Below are positions 47,757-55,941 of a stretch of DNA of 64,000 nucleotides, piece by piece; position 1 is the stretch's first letter, and each line of letters opens with the position of its first letter. This DNA comes from Pseudonocardia parietis (GTDB taxonomy: Bacteria > Actinomycetota > Actinomycetes > Mycobacteriales > Pseudonocardiaceae). The DNA lies in assembly GCF_017876315.1 (NCBI RefSeq), contig NZ_JAGINU010000001.1, forward strand, positions 6,510,001 to 6,574,000, read 5' to 3'. The notes beneath the pieces were generated by a model. The model made no database searches, had not been told where the DNA came from, and worked only from the letters and a program-made list of their open reading frames with translations. The position numbers and the translations under genes are program-made.

Positions 47757-49571
47757 GTGTACGTGCTCTGCACCGCCGGGCACGTCGACCACGGCAAGTC
47801 GACGCTGGTCCGCGCGCTGACCGGGATGGAGCCCGACCGGTACGCCGAGGAGCGGCGCCGCGGGATGACGATCGACCTGGGGTTCGCCTGGACCACGCTG
47901 CCGGGGGCCGGGCCGGTGGCGTTCGTCGACGTCCCCGGGCACGAACGGTTCGTCACCACGATGCTCGCCGGAGCGGGCCCGGTCCCGGCCGCGATGTTCG
48001 TCGTCGCCGCCGACGAGGGCTGGATGCCGCAGTCGGGGGAGCACGCCGACGCCCTCGCCGCCGCCGGAATCACCCGCGGGCTGCTCGTCGTCAGCCGGAC
48101 CGACCTGTTCGACCCCGAGCTCGCCCTGGACGACGCCCGGTCCGGGCTGGCCGCCCGCGGGCTGGGCGACTGGCCGGCGGTGGCCGTGTCCGCGCAGACC
48201 GGCACCGGTCTCGACACGCTGCGCGGCGCGCTCGCCGAGCTGGTCACCGGGCTGCCGCCGGCCGACCCGGACGGTGATGTGCGGCTGTGGGTGGACCGGG
48301 CGTTCACCGTCCGCGGTGCCGGCACGGTGGTCACCGGAACGCTGGGCAGCGGGACCGTGCGCACCGGTGACGAGCTGGAGCTGCACGGCGCGGCCGGGCG
48401 GGTCCCCGTCACCGTGCGGACGGTGCAGGAGCTCGGCGAACCGGTCGACGCAGCGGGGGCGGTGGCCCGGGTGGCGCTCAACCTGCGCGGGGTGCCGCGG
48501 GACCGGGTCGGGCGCGGTGACGTCCTGCTCGCTCCCGGTGCCTGGCCGGTCACGATCGAGGCCGACGTCCGGTTGCACGGCGTCGGCGGCCCCGCCCCGG
48601 AGATCGACTCCCCGGTGGGCCTGACGCTGCACGCCGGGTCGGCCGCCGTCCCGGTCCGGGTGCGACCGCTCGGCGACGACCTGGTCCGGCTCCGCGCGGA
48701 GCATCCGCTGCCCGTGCGGATCGGGGACCGCGCCGTGCTGCGCGACCCTGGCGCGCACCGGGTGGTGGCCGGGGTGACCGTCCTGGACCCGGCCCCGCCA
48801 CAGCTGCGCCGCCGCGGCGCCGCCCGGCTGCGGGCCCGGGCGCTGGCCGGCGCGACCGGCGTTCCGGATGCCGCGGCCGAGCTGGCCCGGCGCCGCACCG
48901 CGCGCGCCGCGGACCTGGTCCGCTGGGGGGTCCCCGCCTCCGAGGTGGCCGCGTTGCGACGGCGCGTGCCCGGGGCCACGGGGTGGCTGGTGCACCCGGA
49001 CGCCGCGGTCGCCGCCGTCACCGCGCTGGAGCGGGCCGTCGCGGCGCACGACGCCGCCGACCCCCTCGACCCGGGGCTGCCGCTCGCGGCCGCCCGGCGG
49101 GCCGCGGGCCTGCCCGACGCCACGCTGGTGGAGGCCGTGCTCGCCGATGGGGCACCGCCGGACACCGGCTCCGGGCTCGTCGTGCGGGACGGCCGGGTCC
49201 GCACCGCCGCCGACGCCGGGCCGCCCGAGCACGTCCTCGCCGCCGCCGCACGGCTGCGCGCGGACCTCGAGGCGGACCCGTTCGCCGCGCCCGACGCCGA
49301 CCGGTTGGCGCAGCTCGGCCTCGGCTCCCGGGAGCTGGCGGCGCTGGAGCGGGCCGGTGAGCTGCTCCGGCTGACCCCGGAGGTGGTGCTGCTGCCGGAC
49401 GCACCGGACCGGGCTCTGCAGGTGCTGCGCGGCCTCGACGGGGAGTTCACCCTGAGCGCCGCCCGGCAGGCGCTCGGAACCAGCCGTCGGGTGGCCGTCC
49501 CGCTGCTGGAGCTGCTGGGCCGAACCGGGTGGACCGCACGCACCCCCGACGGGACGCACCGGCTGCGCTGA
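47757..49571 (+). CDS. selB: Selenocysteine-specific elongation factor
   Basis: 604 residues. GTPase motifs GHVDHGKSTL (G1) and DVPGHERFV (G3) begin the protein, followed by EF-Tu-like beta domains (WVDRAFTVRGAGTVVTGTL) and a C-terminal winged-helix region that binds the SECIS hairpin. It delivers Sec-tRNA to UGA codons. GTG at 47757 with GGGGAGG. Translationally close to selA. Confidence 0.95.
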   Translation: MYVLCTAGHVDHGKSTLVRALTGMEPDRYAEERRRGMTIDLGFAWTTLPGAGPVAFVDVPGHERFVTTMLAGAGPVPAAMFVVAADEGWMPQSGEHADALAAAGITRGLLVVSRTDLFDPELALDDARSGLAARGLGDWPAVAVSAQTGTGLDTLRGALAELVTGLPPADPDGDVRLWVDRAFTVRGAGTVVTGTLGSGTVRTGDELELHGAAGRVPVTVRTVQELGEPVDAAGAVARVALNLRGVPRDRVGRGDVLLAPGAWPVTIEADVRLHGVGGPAPEIDSPVGLTLHAGSAAVPVRVRPLGDDLVRLRAEHPLPVRIGDRAVLRDPGAHRVVAGVTVLDPAPPQLRRRGAARLRARALAGATGVPDAAAELARRRTARAADLVRWGVPASEVAALRRRVPGATGWLVHPDAAVAAVTALERAVAAHDAADPLDPGLPLAAARRAAGLPDATLVEAVLADGAPPDTGSGLVVRDGRVRTAADAGPPEHVLAAAARLRADLEADPFAAPDADRLAQLGLGSRELAALERAGELLRLTPEVVLLPDAPDRALQVLRGLDGEFTLSAARQALGTSRRVAVPLLELLGRTGWTARTPDGTHRLR

Positions 49572-49671
49572 TCCGGCGAGCGGCGCGTGATCAAGCCCGT
49601 GATCACCGCGTCGCCGGGCCGGACATCGCTCCGAGTGGCGTGCCCCCGGTCCGGTGCCTACCGTCGGACCG

Positions 49672-50118
49672 ATGAACGAGTCCCGCCCTCCCGGCCCCGG
49701 TGCCCCGGACGGCCGGCCCGGCGGAGCCACCCGCACACCGCCACCGGCGACGGCCGGATCCGCCGAGGCCGCCGACCTCGGTGAGGGGCTGCGGCTGGAG
49801 GCGTCCACCCCGTCCGAGGGCGTCGTCGTGGTCGCCGTCGGCGGCGAGCTGGACATGCTCACCGCACCGGAGCTGCGCGGCGACGTGATCGCGCGCATCG
49901 CCACGGCGTCGCTGATCGTGCTGGAGCTCGACGGCGTGCGGTTCCTCGGCACCAGCGGCCTCGCCGCGCTGATCGAGATCCGCGAGCAGGCGCACCGGAC
50001 GGGGGTCGAGCTGCGGGTCGCCTGCACCGAGCCGCGGGTGCTCCGGCCGCTCGCCATCGCCGGGCTGCACCACCTGTTCGACGTCCACGACGACGTCGAG
50101 ACCGCCCTGAACTCCTGA
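49672..50118 (+). CDS. STAS-domain anti-sigma factor antagonist
   Basis: 148 residues: a Pro/Gly-rich N-terminal 45 residues, then a STAS domain (VVVVAVGGELDMLTAPELRGD, LELDGVRFLGTSGLAALIEI) with a Ser in the phosphorylation loop. It would bind an RsbW-type kinase. Second of three such proteins in the window. ATG at 49672; it stands alone, 100 bases after selB. Confidence 0.88.
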   Translation: MNESRPPGPGAPDGRPGGATRTPPPATAGSAEAADLGEGLRLEASTPSEGVVVVAVGGELDMLTAPELRGDVIARIATASLIVLELDGVRFLGTSGLAALIEIREQAHRTGVELRVACTEPRVLRPLAIAGLHHLFDVHDDVETALNS

Positions 50119-50378
50119 CCCGAACGGAGTATGACGCAGCTCACACCTACGCGGAGGGCTCGCCCGGACCCGCCCGGCCCGCCACCGGCGCCTCGGTCGT
50201 GAACAGGGGCGATGGTCCCGGATCGCGCCGGCCGGGACCCGGCACGCGGCAACCGCTCGCGCATCGCGCAGGTGCCGCGCACTGATCCGCGCGGCCCGCA
50301 GGTTTGACCTCGGGGCCGCCCGGGAACCGGGAGAACAAGCAACCGGTCCGCCCGGGCCCCGATCGACGAGGTGAGCAC
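50119..50378. promoter_or_regulatory. whiB upstream region with a SigF-like promoter candidate
   Basis: GGTTTG at 50301-50306 and GGGAAC at 50322-50327 are 15 bases apart, near the actinobacterial SigF/SigB pattern (GGTTT, then GGGTA[TC]), with the -10 imperfect. The site is about 50 bases before the whiB start. The rest of the region shows no gene. Confidence 0.35.
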
Positions 50379-50711
50379 GTGAGCGATGTTTCCCGGCTAC
50401 CCGGCCCGATGGACGACATCTGGCAGTGGCAGCGTCTCGGCGCCTGCCGTGGCATGGACAGTGCCGTCTTCTTCCATCCGGACGGCGAGCGCAACCCGTC
50501 CCGCTCCCGCCGCACGGAGCAGGCCAAGCAGGTCTGCCGCGGCTGCCCGGTGATCCAGGAGTGCCGCCGGTTCGCGCTGGCGAGCCGCGAACCCTTCGGC
50601 GTCTGGGGCGGGCTGGGCGAGTCCGAGCGCCGCGCCATCCTCGAGCGCCGTGACGCCGGTAGGCACGCCGTCGCCGCGCAGGCCCCGGACCTCGTCGCCG
50701 CCGCGGGCTGA
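50379..50711 (+). CDS. WhiB-family iron-sulfur transcriptional regulator
   Basis: 110 residues. Four cysteines in the WhiB spacing: RLGACRGMD, then QVCRGCPVIQEC (C-x2-C-x5-C), to hold a [4Fe-4S] cluster; the GVWGGL turn and a basic C-terminal segment (SERRAILERRDAGRH) follow. Wbl proteins bind sigma-factor region 4 and sense redox or nitric oxide. Which Wbl class cannot be fixed. GTG at 50379 with GAGGTGAG. Confidence 0.92.
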   Translation: MSDVSRLPGPMDDIWQWQRLGACRGMDSAVFFHPDGERNPSRSRRTEQAKQVCRGCPVIQECRRFALASREPFGVWGGLGESERRAILERRDAGRHAVAAQAPDLVAAAG

Positions 50712-50771
50712 GCCCGCCCCTGCTGCGCGGCCGGCGGCACGGACCCGCTCCGGCCGCCCGCGCGGAGCCGC

Positions 50772-51350
50772 TCAGACCGCGGGAGCCTGCCCGCCCGCGG
50801 GGCAGCGCACCGCCGTCGCCGTCGCGTGACGCACCCGTACGCCCCCGTCGCCGCCCGGCGGGCCGTACGGCAGCACCGGCAGCCCGTACACCCGGGCCAC
50901 CCGCCGCACCGCGCGCCGGACGACCTCGATCTCCTGGTCCACCACCGGACCGATCGACGCCGGGGCCACGCAGTAGGTGCCGTCGTCCGGGTCGAACCCG
51001 ACCAGTTCGGACAGCGCGGCCACCAGGTCGGGCTCGTCGGCGTCCTGGACGGTCCAGCGCAGCCCGAGCCGGTGCAGTCGCACCGGGATCGCCGGCACCC
51101 GGGTCACCGGCATCGTCATCGGTGAGTCGTCCGGGTCCGACGCCTCGTCGGCCGGGTAGTCCTCCGCGTCCGCCGGCTCCACCAGCCGCAGCGGCCCGAC
51201 CGGATCGGTCCGCACGACGAGCAGGTCGGTCTCCCCCGTCCCGCCGGACAGCTCGGCCAGGGCACCCCCGGCCCGCACGGACTCGGACTCGGTGAGCGCC
51301 ACGGCCACCAGCCTGCGCGGCCGGGCCACGTCCTGCCCCACGACGATCAC
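50772..51350 (-). CDS. Hypothetical protein
   Basis: 192 residues, family not recognised. No signal peptide or membrane segment. The N-terminus VIVVGQDVARPRRLVAVALTESESV looks like an alpha/beta start; an acidic stretch (ADAEDYPADEASDPDDSP) is in the middle and the C-terminal half is mixed helix and strand (EIEVVRRAVRRVARVYGLPVLPYG). GTG start at 51350 has GGAAGG upstream. It lies between whiB and the SigF locus, so a regulatory link is possible but not shown. Confidence 0.65.
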   Translation of the reverse strand: MIVVGQDVARPRRLVAVALTESESVRAGGALAELSGGTGETDLLVVRTDPVGPLRLVEPADAEDYPADEASDPDDSPMTMPVTRVPAIPVRLHRLGLRWTVQDADEPDLVAALSELVGFDPDDGTYCVAPASIGPVVDQEIEVVRRAVRRVARVYGLPVLPYGPPGGDGGVRVRHATATAVRCPAGGQAPAV

Positions 51351-51846
51351 GCGCCTTCCGAGTCCCGCACCTGCCTGCTGCCGTCGCCGGAGACTAGACC
51401 GGCCCGGGGGCGGGCACCCGCGCCGAACCACCACCCGTCCGGACGAGTGGGGTCAGCCGCTCCGCGAGCGGACCTCGACCCGGTCGATCCGCCCGTCGGC
51501 ACTGTGCGGGCGCCGCAGCGATCACCGATTCCGACGCCCGCCGGTCGCCGTGAGCGGTCCGGCGGTCGAACGGCGCCGGATCCCCGCCCGACGGTCGACA
51601 CCGGGATGTGAACGACGGTCACGGCACCTCGACGAGACCGATCACCACAGCCAGGACGTCGCGGGAGCCGGTGCGGCGGCGACCGCTCGGCTGTCGGGAC
51701 CGGCCGGTATCGTCGTCACCGCTCCTCCACGGACCGTCGTGGAGGGTCACCACGGCCCCGGCGCCGAGTGCCCCGACGGGGCCGGGCCGCCGCCCGTCGA
51801 GACCACGACATCCGCGCCGCGACCGTCGTCGCGCCCCCACCCGGAG
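51351..51846. other. Intergenic region upstream of the STAS-SigF genes
   Basis: About 500 bases. An open frame in phase with the STAS gene runs through it but has the composition of non-coding DNA. A GTG at 51739 would be an alternative start for the STAS gene. Promoters for the minus-strand hypothetical gene and the sigma operon should lie here; none is clear. Confidence 0.4.
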
Positions 51847-52299
51847 GTGATCCCGCTGGCCGGATCCGCGCCTGCCCAGCCGTCCCGGGGCGACGACGCC
51901 CGGGTCCAGGACGCCCCCGTCGACCTCGGGGTGTCGTTCTCGCACCCGCACGCCGGTCTCACGGTGCTCACCGTCCGTGGCGAGGTGGACGCCCTGACCG
52001 CGCCGCGGCTCGCCGTCGCCCTCGACGAGCTGCTGGACGGGCACGGCGACCGCGCGGTCGCCGTCGACCTGGAGGGCGTCACGTTCCTCGCGTCCAGCGG
52101 GCTCGGGGTCCTCATCGATGCCGCCCGCCATGCCGCACGCGACGAGCGCAGGCTGTTCGTCGTCGCCACCGGGCGGGCCGTGCTCCGGCCGCTCGAGGTC
52201 ACCGGTTCCGCGCAGCTGTTCACCGTCGTGCCCGACCGGTCCGGGATCCCCGGCCCGGGAGCCGCCCCGGCCTGCACATCGAGCGCAGGCGAGACATGA
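51847..52299 (+). CDS. STAS-domain anti-sigma factor antagonist of the SigF locus
   Basis: About 150 residues if started at GTG 51847; the start is uncertain. That GTG lies inside GGAGGTGATC, a near-perfect Shine-Dalgarno, so a CTG at 51854 or the GTG at 51739 are options. The STAS core is VLTVRGEVDALTAPRLAVAL and VDLEGVTFLASSGLGVLIDAA with the phosphorylatable Ser loop. It precedes the anti-sigma kinase and sigma genes, the usual rsbV-rsbW-sigB order. Confidence 0.8.
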   Translation: MIPLAGSAPAQPSRGDDARVQDAPVDLGVSFSHPHAGLTVLTVRGEVDALTAPRLAVALDELLDGHGDRAVAVDLEGVTFLASSGLGVLIDAARHAARDERRLFVVATGRAVLRPLEVTGSAQLFTVVPDRSGIPGPGAAPACTSSAGET

Positions 52300-52359
52300 T
52301 TTGCCCGTGATCGGCGTACTCGCGCCGTGACCGCCCCCGACCCGAAAGGACATGCCAGC

Positions 52360-52797
52360 GTGGCCAAGGAGGACCCAGCGAGCGCTCCCGCCGGCGACGG
52401 CGTACCCGGCGCGGCCAGCGTCGAGATCCGTACCGCGGCCCGGCCCGCACTGATCCCGACGGTCCGCGCGGTCGCCTCCGATCTCGCCGCCCGGGCCGAC
52501 TTCGACCTCGACGCCATCTCCGACCTGCGGATGGCGGTCGACGAGGCCTGCGCGACGCTGGTCGGGCTGGCCGCGCCCGGCTCGTCGCTGCGGTGCACCT
52601 TCGACGTGCACGACGAGCGCATCGACGTCGCGGCGCAGGTGCACACCGGCAGTGACGCGACGCTGCCCACCGACAGCTTCGGCTGGCGGGTGCTGCAGAC
52701 CCTCGCCGACCAGGTCGCCGTCGAGACGGATGCGGCGGACGGGGGACGCTCCGCTCTCACCATCCGGCTGCACAAGCTCGCCGGACCCGGGCTGTGA
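52360..52797 (+). CDS. Anti-sigma factor with RsbW-type ATPase domain
   Basis: 145 residues from the GTG at 52360 (GAAAGGA upstream) or 156 from 52327. The GHKL fold is shown by DLRMAVDEACATLV (N box) and SFGWRVLQTLADQV (G box). It would bind SigF and phosphorylate its STAS antagonist. Like mycobacterial UsfX/RsbW, its gene overlaps sigF by GTGA (52794-52797), giving fixed stoichiometry. Confidence 0.87.
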   Translation: MAKEDPASAPAGDGVPGAASVEIRTAARPALIPTVRAVASDLAARADFDLDAISDLRMAVDEACATLVGLAAPGSSLRCTFDVHDERIDVAAQVHTGSDATLPTDSFGWRVLQTLADQVAVETDAADGGRSALTIRLHKLAGPGL

Positions 52798-53570
52798 CGG
52801 CGGACTCCGAGTACGCCCACCTCACCCCGCTGCTCGAGGAGTACGCCGCGCTCGACCCGGACGACACCCGGCGGGAGGAGCTGCGCGACGAGCTGGTCAC
52901 CGGCTACCTGCCGGTCGCCCAGCACATCGCGCGCCGGTTCAACCACCGCGGCGAGCCGCTCGACGACCTGGTCCAGGTCGCGACGGTCGGGCTGATCAAC
53001 GCGATCGACCGGTTCGACCCCGAGAAGGGTGGCGAGTTCTTCTCCTTCGCCGTCCCCACGATCTCGGGTGAGGTCCGGCGGCACTTCCGCGACCAGAGCT
53101 GGTCGATGCGGGTTCCCCGGCGACTCAAGGACATGCACGTGTCGATCAACGGCGCGGTGTCCGAGCTGTCCCAGCCCCTCGGCCGGGCGCCGAAACCGTC
53201 CGAGATCGCCGAGTACCTCGACGTGCCGGTCAGCGAGGTCCTGGAAGGCCTGGAGGCCGCCGAGGCCTACCGGAGCTCGTCGCTGGACGAGATGCTCTCC
53301 TCCGAGGACGGCAGCGCCACCGTCGGCGAGCTCGTCGGCGACGCCGATGCCGAGCTGGACCGGGTCGACTACCGCGAGTCCCTGCGACCGCTGCTCGCCG
53401 ATCTGGCGCCGCGCGAACGCACCATCGTCATGCTGCGCTTCTTCGGCAACCGGACGCAGACCCAGATCGCCTCCGAGGTCGGGATCTCGCAGATGCACGT
53501 GTCGCGCCTGCTGGCGCAGACCCTGAGCCGGCTCCGCAACCGGCTCGATCCGGACGACCGCACGTTGTGA
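52794..53570 (+). CDS. sigF: RNA polymerase sigma factor, SigF/SigB family
   Basis: 258 residues. Region 2 YLPVAQHIARRFNHRGEPLDDLVQVATVGLINAIDRFDPEKGGEFFSFAVPTISGEVRRHFRD and region 4 PRERTIVMLRFFGNRTQTQIASEVGISQMHVSRLLAQ belong to group 3 stress sigmas. It is held by the upstream RsbW-like protein and released by STAS antagonists. GTG overlaps the anti-sigma stop. Confidence 0.93.
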   Translation: MTADSEYAHLTPLLEEYAALDPDDTRREELRDELVTGYLPVAQHIARRFNHRGEPLDDLVQVATVGLINAIDRFDPEKGGEFFSFAVPTISGEVRRHFRDQSWSMRVPRRLKDMHVSINGAVSELSQPLGRAPKPSEIAEYLDVPVSEVLEGLEAAEAYRSSSLDEMLSSEDGSATVGELVGDADAELDRVDYRESLRPLLADLAPRERTIVMLRFFGNRTQTQIASEVGISQMHVSRLLAQTLSRLRNRLDPDDRTL

Positions 53571-53650
53571 GGACCACCTCCCCCGGTACCGCGTCCACCG
53601 GCCGGGGAGGATCATCCTCTGGAACAGTGCCGTTTCTCTCGAGGGGTGCG

Positions 53651-54874
53651 ATGAGCGAGCCGGAGCACGTGCTGGTGGTCGGGGCCGGGTTGGGTGGCCT
53701 GCGGACGGTCGAGGGTCTGCGGCGGGCAGGCTACGAGGGCCGGATCGGCCTCGTCGGCACCGAGGAACCGCCCGCCTACGACCGGCCACCGCTGTCCAAG
53801 CAGTACCTGGCCGGCGAGTGGGACCGGGACCGGATCGACCTGGCCGCAGGCGACCACCTCGAGACCCTCGGTGTCCGGACCCACTTCGGGCGGTCCGCCG
53901 TCTCCCTGCGGGCCGGTGCGGACGGGAACGAGGTCGAGCTGGACGACGGCAGCACCCTGCACGCCGACGCGGTCGTGCTCGCCGTCGGTGTCGCCGCCCG
54001 CAGGCTCGCCGAGCAGCCCGAGTCGGTGCACCTGCTGCGCACCGTGGACGACGCGACCGGGCTGCGCAAGGCGCTCGCGAACGCGTCGTCGCTGCTCGTG
54101 GTGGGTGCCGGGTTCATCGGGGCGGAGGTCGCGAGCACCGCGGTGAAGGGCGGGCTGGCGGTGACCGTGCTGGAGGCCGACGGCGTGCCGATGGCGCGGG
54201 TGCTGGGCCCCGAGGTCGGCGCGCTGGCCGGGCGGCTGATCTCCGCCGGCGGCGCGGACCTGCGGTGCGGGGTGTCGGTGTCCTCGTTGACCGCATCCGG
54301 CGCGACGCTGTCCGACGGCACATCGGTCGAGGCCGACGTGACCGTCGTCGGCGTCGGCGCGTGCCTCGAGCTGGACTGGCTGGCGTCCACCGGGCTCGAC
54401 CTGTCCGGCGGGATCGTGTGCGACGAGCACGGCCGCGTCGAGGGGCTGGACGGCGTGTGGGCCGTCGGCGACGCCGCCGCCTGGACCGACCCGCGCTACG
54501 GCGACCGGATCCGGCACGAGCACTGGACGTCGGCGACCGACCAGGCGGCCGCCGTCGCCGCGGACATCGCCGGTGCGGACCCGCCGCCGGAGAGCGTGCC
54601 CTACTTCTGGTCCGACCAGTTCGGGATGAAGATCCAGCTCATCGGGCGGCCGGATCTGGCCGACGGCCTCCTGGCACTGCACGGCGAGGGGTTCGCCGAC
54701 GGCGCGGACACCGGTGGCGAGATCAAGGGCACGACGATCGGGTACCTGCGCGGGGACGAGCTCGTCGCCGTCGTCGGCTTCGGTGCGGCGCGACGGGTCG
54801 CCCGCTACCGCAAGCCGCTGGCGGAGCGTGCCACCCGCGACGCGGTCCTGGAGTTCCGCGACTCGCTCACCTGA
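53651..54874 (+). CDS. NAD(P)/FAD-dependent oxidoreductase (ferredoxin reductase-like)
   Basis: 407 residues. FAD site VLVVGAGLGGLRTVEGLRRAG, NAD site LLVVGAGFIGAEVASTA, and the second FAD motif VWAVGDAAAW; YDRPPLSKQYLAG is typical of ferredoxin/rubredoxin reductases of the ThcD/BphA4 type that feed electrons to P450s or dioxygenases. A C-terminal reductase domain follows (PYFWSDQFGMKIQLIG). No ferredoxin or P450 gene is adjacent. ATG at 53651 with GAGGGG. Confidence 0.88.
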   Translation: MSEPEHVLVVGAGLGGLRTVEGLRRAGYEGRIGLVGTEEPPAYDRPPLSKQYLAGEWDRDRIDLAAGDHLETLGVRTHFGRSAVSLRAGADGNEVELDDGSTLHADAVVLAVGVAARRLAEQPESVHLLRTVDDATGLRKALANASSLLVVGAGFIGAEVASTAVKGGLAVTVLEADGVPMARVLGPEVGALAGRLISAGGADLRCGVSVSSLTASGATLSDGTSVEADVTVVGVGACLELDWLASTGLDLSGGIVCDEHGRVEGLDGVWAVGDAAAWTDPRYGDRIRHEHWTSATDQAAAVAADIAGADPPPESVPYFWSDQFGMKIQLIGRPDLADGLLALHGEGFADGADTGGEIKGTTIGYLRGDELVAVVGFGAARRVARYRKPLAERATRDAVLEFRDSLT

Positions 54875-54891
54875 GCTGTTCCGGACACGCC

Positions 54892-54926
54892 GACGCCCGG
54901 CCGGGGTTGCTGCCCGGCCGGGCGTC
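54892..54926. terminator. 14-bp perfect hairpin between converging genes
   Basis: 54892-54905 pairs with 54913-54926 around a 7-base loop, 17 bases past the reductase stop and 24 bases past the minus-strand stop at 54950. Confidence 0.8.
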
Positions 54927-54949
54927 CGCATGTGCTCCGGGGCCGGGTC

Positions 54950-55171
54950 CTAGCGGAAGATCGAGCGGACCACGACCAGCCCGATCAGCGCGCCGACCGC
55001 GATCAGCGTGTACTTGATCTTCGGGTCGGCGAGCTTCTCGGCGACCTGCTCCTTGCCCCCCTCGATCAGGTTCTTCGGGTGCGCCCGGTCCGCCAGGGCG
55101 TCCAGGCTCTCGGCCAGCGCATCCCGGGTCTTCTCGATCTCACGCTGGATGTTCTCGGGGTCGCGGGCCAC
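54950..55171 (-). CDS. DUF3618 small membrane protein
   Basis: 73 residues from the GTG at 55171 (GAGGAG six bases upstream; an ATG sits one codon earlier). ARDPENIQREIEKTRDALAESLDALADR is the DUF3618 signature, then one membrane helix (YTLIAVGALIGLVVVRSIF). Function unknown; such proteins often sit near cell-envelope genes. Confidence 0.85.
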   Translation of the reverse strand: MARDPENIQREIEKTRDALAESLDALADRAHPKNLIEGGKEQVAEKLADPKIKYTLIAVGALIGLVVVRSIFR

Positions 55172-55440
55172 CATGTCTCCTCGGCTCGGCCGGTGCGCGC
55201 TCCGCGCGCCGGGGCTCTCCTGCTGCTCGCGCCCGCCGGCGACGTGCGGGCGGCGTGGCACACACCGTAGCCACCGGGCCCGTGCCCCGCGCGTCCCGGC
55301 CCGCGGCGCGCCGTGCCACGGACGGGTCCGCGCGCTCCCCCCGGCCCCGCCCGTCCACAGCCGACGCCCGATTCGCGGAGTTGTCCACAGGCCGCGATCT
55401 CGGCGCGGCAGCGCCGCGAGCGGGTGGCAGGCTGATCGTC

Positions 55441-55908
55441 ATGAGCACCCGGTTGCAGGCGGGCGACACCGCCCCCGACTTCACCCTCGACGACGCCGAC
55501 GGCACGCCCGTCTCGCTGGCCGCCCACAAGGGCCGCAAGGTGATCGTCTACTTCTACCCCGCGGCGAGCACGCCCGGTTGCACCAAGGAGGCATGCGACT
55601 TCCGGGACCACCTGGCCGAGCTGAACGAGGCGGGCATCGACGTCCTCGGCATCTCCCCGAACAAGCCGGAGAAGCTCGCGAAGTTCCGCGACGCCGAGGG
55701 CCTGACCTTCCCGCTGCTCTCCGACCCGGAGCGGACGGTCCTCACCGAGTGGGGCGCCTTCGGCGAGAAGATGATGTACGGCAAGACGGTCACCGGTGTC
55801 ATCCGCTCGACGTTCCTGGTCGCCGAGGACGGGACCATCGCCGACGCGAAGTACAACGTGAAGGCCACCGGGCACGTCGCGAAGCTGCGCAGGGACTGGA
55901 AGATCTGA
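55441..55908 (+). CDS. bcp: Thioredoxin-dependent peroxiredoxin (BCP type)
   Basis: 155 residues. GDTAPDFTLDDADG, VIVYFYPAASTPGCTKEACDFRD with peroxidatic Cys and the second Cys five residues later, and VIRSTFLV are the atypical 2-Cys BCP pattern. It reduces peroxides with thioredoxin. ATG at 55441. Confidence 0.93.
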   Translation: MSTRLQAGDTAPDFTLDDADGTPVSLAAHKGRKVIVYFYPAASTPGCTKEACDFRDHLAELNEAGIDVLGISPNKPEKLAKFRDAEGLTFPLLSDPERTVLTEWGAFGEKMMYGKTVTGVIRSTFLVAEDGTIADAKYNVKATGHVAKLRRDWKI

Positions 55909-55941
55909 CATGCGCGCCGGCCGGCCGGCGGGCGGCGCGTG

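Noticed and set aside
51608..51850. Small open frame starting with MNDGHGTSTRP upstream of the STAS gene
   Set aside because: Composition is Arg/Pro-rich shadow sequence, there is no good ribosome site and it is out of phase with the STAS gene.
53610..53651. SigF-type promoter before the flavoprotein gene (GTTT and GGGGT)
   Set aside because: The two boxes are only about 8 bases apart; 14-17 are needed.
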